DNA of 53,160 bases, taken from assembly GCF_000359605.1 (NCBI RefSeq), contig NZ_APML01000006.1, forward strand, positions 1 through 53,160, written 5' to 3'. Both the position numbers and the translations under genes were made by a program. The notes below the pieces were generated by a model. The model had not been told where the DNA came from. It worked only from the letters and a program-made list of their open reading frames with translations, and ran no database searches. Below are positions 45,340-53,160 of this stretch, in pieces. Source of the DNA: Gracilibacillus halophilus YIM-C55.5 (GTDB taxonomy: Bacteria; Bacillota; Bacilli; Bacillales; Amphibacillaceae). Position 1 is the first letter of the stretch. Each line of letters starts with the position of its first letter.

Positions 45340-45826
45340 GTTAGTCTAAAAATTGGACACGGTAAATGGGGAGAATTTCAAGTATAATGAAATTAACAAT
45401 TTTACAGGAGTGTCCATAGAATGAGAAAAACATATGATAAAGAGTTTAAATTACAAGCAGTCCGTATGGTCAAGGAGGACGGCAAGAGAATTGTGGAGGT
45501 TGCACGGGAATTAGATGTAGCTGAACCAACTCTTCATAATTGGGTGAAGAAATACAATCAAGGTAAGGATGATGTCTTCGTTGGTAGTGGCTATGTACAA
45601 CCTGAAAAAAAGATGGAATATGACCTACAAAAACGAATCCGTGATCTAGAAGAGGAAAATGCTATCTTAAAAAGGCTATGGGCATCTTCGCAAAAGACCA
45701 GAAGTAATCTATGACTTCATCTACAAGCACCGACACGACTTTCGTGTAGTGAAGATGTGCGAAGTATTAGATGTTTCAGTGGTCAGCTTTTATAATTACA
45801 AGCGCTTAATCAATACAGCTGTGTAG
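45340..45826 (+). mobile_element. Degenerate IS3-family insertion sequence remnant
   Basis: The OrfA frame (45421-45714) encodes a transposase_8-type HTH (RKTYDKEFKLQAVRMVKEDG, EVARELDVAEPTLHNWVKKY) and a leucine-zipper end. The OrfB start follows in other frames (FIYKHRHDFRVVKMCEVLDV, then SFYNYKRLINT) but is broken by frameshifts and ends at a stop at 45824, so the catalytic DDE part is missing. A left-end-like TTGGACAC lies near 45353. The element is dead. It marks a junction between the nonulosonate operon and the sulfotransferase gene. Confidence 0.85.
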
Positions 45827-45836
45827 ATGATATTAC

Positions 45837-45882
45837 CCTCTCTGGTAGGTGAAGGGATGTTCCCCTTCTCCTACCAGAGAGG
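45837..45882. other. Long hairpin downstream of the IS remnant
   Basis: Perfect 13-bp arms CCTCTCTGGTAGG/CCTACCAGAGAGG (45837-45849 and 45870-45882) with a further GAAGGG/CCCTTC stem inside. No T run follows. It may be a repeat or the end of another mobile fragment. The whole interval 45213-46042 holds no intact gene; a TTGACA hexamer at 45943-45948 may belong to a promoter for the sulfotransferase. Confidence 0.6.
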
Positions 45883-46042
45883 CCAGCAAGTGAAGCGCGG
45901 TAGGGGAAAACAACCTTCTTCCTATTCGCTGTGTCTATTTTCTTGACATAATATCAAATAGTAAATATTCATTCTTGGTAGCTATGGAATTTTTTATTTT
46001 AAATATAAGGAACGGACATAATTGATTGAGGGAGGTTTTCAC

Positions 46043-46879
46043 ATGAAAAAACTGGATTTTTTAATAGTTGGAACCATGAAATCAGGTACAAGTACTTTAA
46101 GTGATTATTTATCATTACATAATAATATTTTTATTCCAGATAACGAACTTCATTATTTTAATAACGACAAATTATATTTCAAAGATAAGAAATATTATGA
46201 TAAATATTATTATAATGCTCAAGAAAGCCAAATATGTGGTGAAAAAACGCCCACATACTCCTATCTTTCAAAAGTTCCACCTAGAATATATAATATGAAT
46301 CCAAATGCAAAATTAATTTGGATATTTAGGGAGCCAGTTGCAAGAACCTATTCAAATTATTGGCATGCAATTGTTCGAGGAGCGGAAAAGTTATCTTTTA
46401 CAGAATGCGTTGAAAGTGAAAGTGAATTTATGAAAGAAAATATTTTCAGGGGGTATGTTAATAGAAGTATTTATATAGAACAAGTCAAAGAATATCTAAA
46501 ATATTTTGATATAAAACAAATGCATTTTATATTATTTGAAGAGTTGGTTGCAGATCCCAAGAATACTATTTTAAATACTTTAGATTTTTTAGAAGTTGAA
46601 AAGAATTCCTTTACTTTCCCAAATAATAAAATAAAGTCAAATGAAAGGAAAAGTCTACCGAGAAGTAATCTCCTTCAATATTATTCAAGAAAGCTTCTTA
46701 AAAATACATTCCTTTTTAAGGTATTTGATAAAATAAATCAAAAACCAGTTAACAAATATCCACCTATGGATAATGATTTAAAGAAAGAATTAATTGAATA
46801 TTTTATGCCGTATAATAAAGAGTTGGAAAAGATCGTTAATAAAGATCTTACTTCAACGACTTCTTATTGGCATTATTAA
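46043..46879 (+). CDS. PAPS-dependent sulfotransferase
   Basis: 278 residues from ATG 46043, 7 bases after GGGAGG; a TTG further upstream is in frame but poorly placed. The PAPS-binding 5'-phosphosulfate loop is [16 protein letters not shown] (about 8-23) and the 3'-phosphate site is [16 protein letters not shown] (about 93-108), as in the heparan-type Sulfotransfer_1 family. It would transfer sulfate to a glycan hydroxyl or amine. It ends exactly where the ugd remnant begins, after the IS debris, so it was probably brought in with a recombination event. Its acceptor is presumably the island polysaccharide. Confidence 0.88.
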   Translation: MKKLDFLIVGTMKSGTSTLSDYLSLHNNIFIPDNELHYFNNDKLYFKDKKYYDKYYYNAQESQICGEKTPTYSYLSKVPPRIYNMNPNAKLIWIFREPVARTYSNYWHAIVRGAEKLSFTECVESESEFMKENIFRGYVNRSIYIEQVKEYLKYFDIKQMHFILFEELVADPKNTILNTLDFLEVEKNSFTFPNNKIKSNERKSLPRSNLLQYYSRKLLKNTFLFKVFDKINQKPVNKYPPMDNDLKKELIEYFMPYNKELEKIVNKDLTSTTSYWHY

Positions 46880-47411
46880 TAAATTGGATTCATATGCAGA
46901 AATACGTGGACTGAATACGAAACAGATTATTGAAGGCGTTGGGTTAGATCCTCGTATTGGTGAACATTATAATAACCCATCTTTTGGTTATGGTGGCTAT
47001 TGTTTGCCGAAGGATACAAAGCAATTGCTAGCGAATTACGAAGACGTGCCCAATAATATGATCAGTGCGATTGTGGATGCGAACAGTACACGAAAAAATC
47101 ATATAGCTGATCGTATTCTAGCGAAGAACCCAGAAGTTGTCGGGATTTATCGTTTAACAATGAAGACTGATTCGGATAATTTCCGTCAATCGGCGATACA
47201 GGGAATAATGAAGCGTATCAAAGCCAAAGGTATCGAGATTGTTGTTTACGAACCATCATTGGATACAGAGGAATTTTACGGCTCAAAATTGATGAATAAC
47301 TTCCAACAATTCAAACACACTTCAGAAGTCATCGTTGCCAACCGCCTAACAGATGACCTAACAGACGTGGAACATAAAGTCTACACAAGAGACCTATTCA
47401 GTAGAGACTAA
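46878..47411 (+). pseudogene. ugd: 3' remnant of a second UDP-glucose dehydrogenase gene
   Basis: Bases 46878-47411 encode residues corresponding to about 212-388 of the complete Ugd at 15916, including [15 protein letters not shown] and the ending [10 protein letters not shown], without the NAD-binding half. Protein identity is high, but the DNA is clearly diverged, so it is an older paralogue rather than a recent copy. An open frame begins upstream inside the sulfotransferase gene, but this is a chance fusion. A terminator follows directly, indicating that an intact ugd once closed the operon. Confidence 0.9.
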
Positions 47412-47413
47412 TT

Positions 47414-47445
47414 GGACGAGGGGATCGGATCCTCGTCCACATTTT
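47414..47445 (+). terminator. Intrinsic terminator at the end of the polysaccharide island
   Basis: GGACGAGG/CCTCGTCC stem (47414-47421 and 47431-47438) followed by ACATTTTTG. Confidence 0.78.
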
Positions 47446-47541
47446 TGTTCTTTAGGCGTGAGTGTCGCACTTGTACAAGTATTTTTTAAAATTATAGGAA
47501 CATGAATTTCATCTAGTATTACATAAGGTGTGATCAGTATA

Positions 47542-49392
47542 ATGTTATCAGATTACGATTATTCACGATTTAATGAGATCATTCATGAACAAGTAAAAGA
47601 TGCTGATGGTGTTAATTTCATCAGATACTTAACAGGATCTCCAGATAAAAAGTATTCTGTTATTTGTGATTATGAGGTGAATGAAAATTACGTTTTCCCT
47701 TTTGATAATGATAGTAATCATAATGATAAGATATATTACGGTTTGCATCCTACTTTTGATTCGGAATTAGTCATAAAAGGAATATCGGATGGTAGTTTTC
47801 GGAATGATCATTTATTTGAGCAATTTTTACTCAACAATCGTGATAAATTCTCACTTCATGAAGAATATCAATCATTTGTAGAATCAATCTTTGCTATGAC
47901 CGTACTACGAATGGCTACTCGATTTGGGTATAAATTTTCTTATACAGAGAAAGCTTTAAGAACGATTCGCAAACTAATTAAAAGTGAAAGCGTTGAATTA
48001 GTAGAAGCTGTTACATATAAATTCATGTCAAGCACGAAGGAAATTGCTTTTTTAGGAGGATTTACCGATTCACTTTTAAAAGTTCTTTCAAAGTCGAATC
48101 TTGTTTGGGAATTTGGGCAGAACAATTGTTTACAGGTCATGGATAGATCTGAAAGTCAAAAGGGTTATGATTTTCAATCTTTTTATTGTTATGATGTTTC
48201 TCCAGAATTATGTACAGGTAGTGTCTACTATTCTGGCGTTTTACCCAGGACTTATCATGTATCAACTAAAGAGAGCACTTCCAATAAGGACATTGAAACG
48301 ATCATATTACATGTTGAAAGGACAACTTTTGCAACTTTAGATGCATTTGATAATGGTGAAGTTTGTAATCACCCGCTCTTGCAAACATCTAGGCAAAACA
48401 TTGCGGAATTTTTTTATTTAGAAGATCAGGCGCAGGAAATTCTATTTCAAAAACATCCTAATCAAATATCCCGTGAGGAAATGTTTCAATGTGTCAATAA
48501 ATATCTAAAATATTCTCCGAATACACATACAGTAGCTGTGTCGGGTAATATTTTAGATTTTGATGGTAATTTATTATTAGGAAGACGTCACGAAGATTCA
48601 ATTGACCCTGATACATATTACTGTTCGGTAAATGGACAGAGCGAATTTGCTGATCATCACGTTAAATTCTATAAAGAATCTGTATTTGAAGATTATCCAA
48701 CTCTACAGCCTAATGCCTTGGCGCGAAATGATTTTAATGGAGAACTTGATCGTGAAACAGAAGCCGAATTAAATATTGATCGTTTAAGTAGGAATTGGGA
48801 GTATTACGGAATATCCCTTTTAGGTATACGAAATAATAAATCAATACCGGATCAAAAAAGGAGAGTACATTTTAATATATTAGCTTTTAACAAAGTGAAT
48901 GAATCCTTTTATGATATTGTAATGAAATCACAAACAGCAACAGAAAAATTTGAAAATCAACGAATCGAAAGTTTATCTATATGGTTTTACAAAAACTGGA
49001 TAAGCCGATTCACCCACTATGTAAATGGAGTTATTGCATGGATCTCAGAATATAGTAATATTTTAACGTATCTTATTGCATTTTTATACTTGTTTTTGAT
49101 TGGAGATATAGAATCATTAATAAGTGGTCAAACAAAAGACATTGTCATTAACAGTGTAACTTATTTGTTAGCATTAATTGCTCTGTTACATGCAGTTATC
49201 AAAGGGGTAAAGAAATTCTCCTACAATAGAATGATCAAACCATATAAAATAAAATCAAAATATTTATATGGGAATAGTAATCCTATCGATCGATTATCTT
49301 ATTGGATGAACAAGCAATCCAAGATACAAAATGCACATCCGATCGCAACATTAATGATTTCCCTTTATATACTCCACAAACTAAAGAAATAA
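47542..49392 (+). CDS. Membrane protein of unknown function with a Nudix-like region
   Basis: About 616 residues from ATG 47542 (AAGGTG 11 bases upstream); an in-frame GTG at 47530 is adjacent to that site. No family recognised over the first ~330 residues, which are soluble and rich in Asp and Phe/Tyr. A segment near 335-420 reads TVAVSGNILDFDGNLLLGRR and later RETEAELNI, which is Nudix-like (REUxEExGU) with a large insertion; the spacing of the first Nudix glutamate is not canonical. Two membrane spans follow (about 510-530 and 540-560) and a basic tail. Not part of the sugar operon, since a terminator precedes it. Possibly an accessory effector; function not assigned. Confidence 0.75.
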   Translation: MLSDYDYSRFNEIIHEQVKDADGVNFIRYLTGSPDKKYSVICDYEVNENYVFPFDNDSNHNDKIYYGLHPTFDSELVIKGISDGSFRNDHLFEQFLLNNRDKFSLHEEYQSFVESIFAMTVLRMATRFGYKFSYTEKALRTIRKLIKSESVELVEAVTYKFMSSTKEIAFLGGFTDSLLKVLSKSNLVWEFGQNNCLQVMDRSESQKGYDFQSFYCYDVSPELCTGSVYYSGVLPRTYHVSTKESTSNKDIETIILHVERTTFATLDAFDNGEVCNHPLLQTSRQNIAEFFYLEDQAQEILFQKHPNQISREEMFQCVNKYLKYSPNTHTVAVSGNILDFDGNLLLGRRHEDSIDPDTYYCSVNGQSEFADHHVKFYKESVFEDYPTLQPNALARNDFNGELDRETEAELNIDRLSRNWEYYGISLLGIRNNKSIPDQKRRVHFNILAFNKVNESFYDIVMKSQTATEKFENQRIESLSIWFYKNWISRFTHYVNGVIAWISEYSNILTYLIAFLYLFLIGDIESLISGQTKDIVINSVTYLLALIALLHAVIKGVKKFSYNRMIKPYKIKSKYLYGNSNPIDRLSYWMNKQSKIQNAHPIATLMISLYILHKLKK

Positions 49393-49475
49393 CGGTAATT
49401 ATAGCGCTTTAATCTTAACATTGAAAAGGTGATTCTGTGTTTATTCATAACGTACACCGAAAAATCCGCCCTCGA

Positions 49476-49931
49476 TTATTCGTCTAGTTGCTCAAACACA
49501 ACCTTACACATCCCCGCACGATCATACTGAGTTTGCAAAGTGTATAGAGAAATGTCGATGTTCAATATGCGCTCATTGATTAAACGAACAGCTGGGAGAC
49601 CGTCTGGTTGAAGAAAAGTATCTTTGATTCCGTGGAAGAAAAGCCAGCTGCAATCATAATTGTGTGGTGATTCGGTGGGGATGGCATATAATCCTTTGGA
49701 GACTGCCATAGGAATCGGTGTCTTTTGGTGGAAGTCTAAGTGGTGCTGTACAGATTTTTTTCGACCTTCATAGTTGGCACCGTAATGGATGCAGTTTTCT
49801 TTGATGATTTGAAATGGAGCAGAGGTATGATCGATCTCTTGCTCCATTTCAATAATTTCAGTTCGAACGTGTACATCTCTTTTTGGCAGAATGGCTAATG
49901 TTTTGTCGGTGATTCGATATATGGTCGTCAT
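49476..49931 (-). CDS. ComK family competence transcription factor homologue
   Basis: 151 residues, shorter than B. subtilis ComK (192), missing some of its C-terminus. The conserved core is recognisable: FQIIKENCIHYGANYEGRKK, SVQHHLDFHQKTPIPM and YAIPTESPHNYDCSWLFFHG parallel ComK's RxCRFFGSSYAGRK, KPPI and PTLSSTRPQCGW. ComK binds AT-box pairs and drives DNA-uptake genes. It overlaps the upstream XRE regulator gene by 4 bp (ATGA), so the pair is translationally coupled. It could be a second, ComK-like regulator rather than the master gene. Confidence 0.82.
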   Translation of the reverse strand: MTTIYRITDKTLAILPKRDVHVRTEIIEMEQEIDHTSAPFQIIKENCIHYGANYEGRKKSVQHHLDFHQKTPIPMAVSKGLYAIPTESPHNYDCSWLFFHGIKDTFLQPDGLPAVRLINERILNIDISLYTLQTQYDRAGMCKVVFEQLDE

Positions 49932-50227
49932 TTCTTTTTCTTTTCCTTTCGATTGGCCACTTGTCTGACTTGTTCTTGAAAGGATGAATAGCCATATAAT
50001 TTGAACTGTTCATTTATAAAGGAATAGGGTACGTCTAATAATTCTGCCAATGGTACGAATCGGGTGATAGCTATGTTTAGCTCGCCTTTTTCTAATTTCT
50101 GAATCGCACGAGTGCTCATGTTCACCGCCTCCGCCACTTCTTCCTGTGCCCATCCTTTTGTGATACGCTGCTTCTTGAAAAATTCCCCTAATACATATAG
50201 AAAATTATCCTGTTCAAATTCATTCAT
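49928..50227 (-). CDS. XRE-family transcriptional regulator coupled to the ComK homologue
   Basis: 99 residues. Cro/CI-type HTH at about 8-65 (FFKKQRITKGWAQEEVAEAV, MSTRAIQKLEKGELNIAI), followed by a basic end (RKEKKKK). No sensory domain. Its stop overlaps the ATG of the comK-like gene, so it likely controls that gene and itself. The gene is read leftwards from the intergenic region at 50228-50512. Confidence 0.82.
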   Translation of the reverse strand: MNEFEQDNFLYVLGEFFKKQRITKGWAQEEVAEAVNMSTRAIQKLEKGELNIAITRFVPLAELLDVPYSFINEQFKLYGYSSFQEQVRQVANRKEKKKK

Positions 50228-50512
50228 AAAAATACAACCTCTTACTTCATTTTCCTAAAATGCATAATTGGTTGTAACGAAATATATTGCGTATTATGGG
50301 TTAAAATGGAAAATAAGAAGAGGAAGTCAGATTCTCGGCTATATGGGCATATCAGTCCGTAAGTGGATGTTTTCAAATGATCTGCGGCTGATCATTTGGA
50401 TCATATAGTTCTAATCACTTAAGAAAATTCCTTTTTAATACCTATTCTAGTAATAGAAGGAATATAGTAGAATATAATTGATATTATTTCCTTTTATGAC
50501 TGGAGGTAGGAG
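50228..50512. promoter_or_regulatory. Divergent intergenic region with an inverted repeat
   Basis: 285 bases between the XRE regulator and the LXG toxin genes. It contains a perfect 9-bp inverted repeat CAAATGATC/GATCATTTG (50374-50382 and 50390-50398, 7-base centre) with no T run, a candidate operator. No gene is visible. Confidence 0.4.
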
Positions 50513-52204
50513 ATGGCCAATCGCCAGGTGCATATTGCAGAAGTAAGAGCTTTTCACGATGAATTAAAAAGAAATACAACAGCCATCCAAGACCAACTAC
50601 ATGAGATTCAATCAAATATCGATCAAATCATACAACTCGATGATTTTCAGGGAAAGTCCGCAGATGCGGCAAAGGATTATTTTCAAGTCTTTCATGGTAC
50701 ACTGATTCAAGCGTTTCAAGGAATATTTGAACAGCTCGAAAAAAATGTATCGAAACACCTAGAGGACTTTCAACAAGAGATTGATCCCCACCAACATGCG
50801 ATTATTCAAGAGGAGTACCTAGAAGCACAAGAACATGATATCATCAATACATACGAACAATTGGATCGACTGGCATATGACGCTCGTCAGATCATCCATA
50901 GCGTTTCTGACCTCACGTCAGCGACGGCGCCATCAACTGCGCATATGGTGGAAAGCAGAGATGATAGCCTTCAAGTCATGAACAAGCTTGATCGGCAAAC
51001 CGAGCATTTTTCCACGAGTTATAGACGTGATCATGAGCAGATGCAAAGCGCATTTCAGGAAATTGAGTCATTAATGAGTAAAGTGTCGAGTCATAAGCCA
51101 AGTGAACGGACAACAGACTGGTTTAGCGATCAATTACCTCGTGTTCAGTCTTTTGTTGCAGAAGCAAAGGAACAGGCCGGATTTCAGCATATGCTCACTA
51201 ATCAAAAAGCGTTCACGAGAAATGTCAATATCCTGGAGCATAGCATAGGGCTCAAACAGTACGTAGGAAACACTTTTATGGCGCGTTCATCTAGTACAAG
51301 CGGATATGCCTTCATGTCAACTCAATTACAGCGAACAATTGAGGACAATTGGCGGTATCACTCTCTATCAAATCAAGTCACTCTGATGAAAAAACAAACC
51401 GACTTTTTGCCATTGACGCATCAGCGGGATACAAATTCCTTACAAGATAAGATGGAACGTTTACGTCAAGAGAGTTCTATAGATACCAATACCATGTCTG
51501 AAGAAGAAAAAAGAGCGATACAGTCCTATTTGCAAAAACTAGAGAACGGAGAAATCGAGAGCACGTCAAATGTCGAGGATTATGAACTGGGAGATTACCC
51601 TGAACCGAGTTTCAGAGATCAACAAAAAGTACTCGGCGGCATGCGGAGAAATGAGCCCGGTAATTTTGGTAGAGGGGTTTCAGCCACATTCGATTTCTTT
51701 ACCGAAGATATGGCCACTATTGTTGATCCGAATGCTAGCGCATCTGATAAAGCTCTTGCGTCCCTCTTTACATTTGTGAAGCCAGCAAAGTTGATGGATA
51801 AAGCCGGTGATATTGGAGGAACGGCCACAAGAAGGTTTGGTAATAAGGGTATAAATAAGGCTAATCCTGAAAAAGTTGTTAATGCTTTATCAAACTTCCA
51901 AAGTAGGAAGATGACTTTTGGTAATCAACAGTTCTTACTAGATAAAAAAGGTATGAAACATATATTAGAAAGGCACCACCCCGAATATTGGAATGGAACT
52001 GTTAAAAAGAGCCAAACATTTCTTGATAAAAACTTATCGGTAGATGATGTGGCAAATATTACACAAAGTGTAATGAAACAGAACCGAGCTACTTTGATAA
52101 ATCGTGGTACAACAAGTTCATATCAAATATCTGGAACTGTAAATGGAATTGAATATGTAGTAGGTTTAAATAAGGGGAAAATAGGTCAATTATATTCTAA
52201 GTAG
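50513..52204 (+). CDS. LXG-domain polymorphic toxin (T7SS-exported)
   Basis: 563 residues, ATG behind GGAGGTAGG. Residues 1-200 are an LXG-type helical export domain (VRAFHDELKRNTTAIQDQLH, FQGKSADAAKDYFQVFHGTL). The middle is a linker region, and the last ~110 residues are the toxin: MKHILERHHPEYWNG, then NITQSVMKQNRATL and YQISGTVNGIEYVVGLNKGK. The late His and the closing strand pattern look like an RNase of the BECR/EndoU-related type, but the exact family is uncertain. Such toxins leave through the type VII secretion system; no T7SS structural gene is in the window. Followed 8 bp later by the probable immunity gene. Confidence 0.87.
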   Translation: MANRQVHIAEVRAFHDELKRNTTAIQDQLHEIQSNIDQIIQLDDFQGKSADAAKDYFQVFHGTLIQAFQGIFEQLEKNVSKHLEDFQQEIDPHQHAIIQEEYLEAQEHDIINTYEQLDRLAYDARQIIHSVSDLTSATAPSTAHMVESRDDSLQVMNKLDRQTEHFSTSYRRDHEQMQSAFQEIESLMSKVSSHKPSERTTDWFSDQLPRVQSFVAEAKEQAGFQHMLTNQKAFTRNVNILEHSIGLKQYVGNTFMARSSSTSGYAFMSTQLQRTIEDNWRYHSLSNQVTLMKKQTDFLPLTHQRDTNSLQDKMERLRQESSIDTNTMSEEEKRAIQSYLQKLENGEIESTSNVEDYELGDYPEPSFRDQQKVLGGMRRNEPGNFGRGVSATFDFFTEDMATIVDPNASASDKALASLFTFVKPAKLMDKAGDIGGTATRRFGNKGINKANPEKVVNALSNFQSRKMTFGNQQFLLDKKGMKHILERHHPEYWNGTVKKSQTFLDKNLSVDDVANITQSVMKQNRATLINRGTTSSYQISGTVNGIEYVVGLNKGKIGQLYSK

Positions 52205-52212
52205 GTGAGTTT

Positions 52213-52731
52213 ATGTTTAATATTAAGACATTTATTAAAAGACCAAGTATGCAAATTGACAATTTAAATGAGGTCATTGAAAATCCAAATAGATATTTCA
52301 TTAATATTGACGACGAAATAGAAATAAAAAAATATAATCAATATTTAGATTTTGATTATATAAATGGTGCTATAACCATCGAATACTATAACAATCTCAT
52401 AATGGATTTTAGTCTGTGGGATTTAGTTGACCAATTATGGAGCTATTTAATTCAGTTAGTAGAAGATGTAGTGCAGACTGGATATGGTATGACTTATTTT
52501 CCAGACCAACCAGTGAAAATTGAAATGAAAGTTGTTTCAAAAGATTTATTATTATTTGCCCTTGATGAAGGGGAAATAATAAGAGAATTGTTACCAATGC
52601 AGGAGTTTATAAATGCTTTATTTAAAAGTGCTGAAAACTTTTATAGTAGTTTTATTGCATACTTTGAGAGAGAAATAGATTTTAGTTATGAATTAAATAA
52701 AATAAAAACTATTCAGGAACAAATCAATTAA
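52213..52731 (+). CDS. Probable immunity protein for the LXG toxin
   Basis: 172 residues, very acidic (rich in Asp, Glu, Asn), no signal or membrane span (MFNIKTFIKRPSMQIDNLNE; later LWDLVDQLWSYLIQLVEDVV). No family recognised. The position directly downstream of the toxin (8-bp gap, RBS TAGGTGAG) with the terminator-type repeat after it makes it the cognate immunity gene. AT-richer than the toxin's N-terminal part, like the toxin's C-terminus. Confidence 0.75.
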   Translation: MFNIKTFIKRPSMQIDNLNEVIENPNRYFINIDDEIEIKKYNQYLDFDYINGAITIEYYNNLIMDFSLWDLVDQLWSYLIQLVEDVVQTGYGMTYFPDQPVKIEMKVVSKDLLLFALDEGEIIRELLPMQEFINALFKSAENFYSSFIAYFEREIDFSYELNKIKTIQEQIN

Positions 52732-52762
52732 TTGATTTCATACCATATAACTTAATTTGTGG

Positions 52763-52848
52763 CGAGACTGGGACAAAAGAGTAATTAGAAAGGAAAAATC
52801 CGAACATTACTCTTGCTATTTAGTTTTGTCCCAGCCTCGTCTTTTTTG
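52763..52848 (+). repeat. Terminator-type intergenic repeat (simple form)
   Basis: 16-bp arms CGAGACTGGGACAAAA (52763-52778) and TTTTGTCCCAGCCTCG (52824-52839, one G-T pair), inner arms GAGTAAT/ATTACTC, then a T-run. Same family as the outer hairpin at 8065-8309 but without the inserted element. It terminates the toxin-immunity unit. Confidence 0.85.
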
Positions 52849-52930
52849 TATGGGGCGGAGTGCCGATTAAACCGCTTTTTACTTGGCGGAATAGAGATAG
52901 CCCTTGTAAGCGCTATATAGTATTTTGTAA

Positions 52931-53160
52931 AGTTATTGTGGTTTGCGTTCATACGAGGAACAAACAGCTGAGAATGCATCAGCCTATTACTCAAAAGCCA
53001 CATCAGCAAAACAATATGATTTTTCGGCGTATGATAAAGAACGGATTGGAAATATGTGGGTCCTGAGTAAAAATGGGAAAGTCGATCAAGAGGCAGCGAG
53101 GGCTTCCGAAGCTTATAATGAAGCGATTAAAAATGGCGAAATTCAGTTAGAAGGACCAGA
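52931..53160 (+). CDS. Partial frame running off the window, possibly another toxin-module gene
   Basis: An open frame from 52931 (after a TAA) to the window end encodes GLRSYEEQTAENASAYYSKA and YDFSAYDKERIGNMWVLSKN, with helical, polar composition. There is no convincing start or ribosome binding site: a TTG at 52943 is possible. The sequence looks like the interior of a protein, so it may be a displaced 5'-truncated fragment of another toxin gene. 52849-52930 shows nothing else recognisable. Confidence 0.4.

Noticed and set aside
46794-47411. A real fused gene from the sulfotransferase end into Ugd
   Set aside because: The N-terminal 28 codons lie in the wrong frame of the sulfotransferase gene and the dehydrogenase lacks its NAD-binding half; it is a chance fusion over a remnant.

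Overview
The window comes from a low-GC Gram-positive bacterium, most likely a Bacillaceae member of the halophilic or alkaliphilic kind. Pointers are strong GGAGG ribosome binding sites with many TTG/GTG starts, a LytR-CpsA-Psr protein, TagO, a BY-kinase/CpsB capsule cassette, a ComK homologue, DUF1659/DUF2922/YvrJ small proteins, an LXG toxin, and a Bacillaceae-type intergenic repeat. The genus cannot be fixed from the sequence alone. No rRNA, tRNA or CRISPR array was seen.

Layout. (1) 1-12.8 kb, cell-surface block: a 5'-truncated glucosaminidase gene and an M14 zinc carboxypeptidase gene carry the same ~97-residue helical repeat. Between them lie an OatA-like O-acyltransferase, a methyltransferase, a small coiled-coil protein and a large GT2 glycosyltransferase. 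An Asp2-like alpha/beta hydrolase follows. (2) 12.8-18.3 kb: ECF sigma factor with its membrane partner, LCP ligase, a complete UDP-glucose dehydrogenase (ugd) and TagO. (3) 18.4-23.4 kb: small conserved proteins, an HTH-TPR regulator, a nitroreductase and a NERD-domain protein, interspersed with three clear arrays (plus a decayed fourth) of an exact 20-bp repeat. (4) 23.5-29.6 kb: head of an exopolysaccharide locus with a LuxR-type regulator, Wzz-like modulator, BY-kinase, two CpsB-type PHP proteins (the first lacking most metal ligands), GalU and the priming sugar transferase. (5) 29.7-47.4 kb: an AT-richer variable island with glycosyltransferases, Wzy, Wzx, a frameshifted manC, a legionaminic-acid type pathway (LegB, LegC, PtmE-like, NeuD with a frameshift, NeuB, NeuC, NeuA), IS remnants, a sulfotransferase and a 3' remnant of a second ugd followed by a terminator. 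(6) 47.5-53.2 kb, accessory: a 620-residue membrane protein of unknown function with a Nudix-like region, a ComK homologue coupled to an XRE regulator, an LXG toxin with its probable immunity gene, and a fragment of another gene running off the end.

How it fits together (inference): regions 4 and 5 form a Wzx/Wzy-type exopolysaccharide operon. The BY-kinase and phosphatase control chain length, GalU and ugd supply UDP-glucose and UDP-glucuronate, and the island specifies a glycan probably containing a legionaminic or sialic-type nonulosonic acid and possibly sulfate. LCP and TagO supply wall-glycopolymer anchoring and lipid-carrier steps. Region 1 looks like a separate module acting on the wall and decorating surface molecules.
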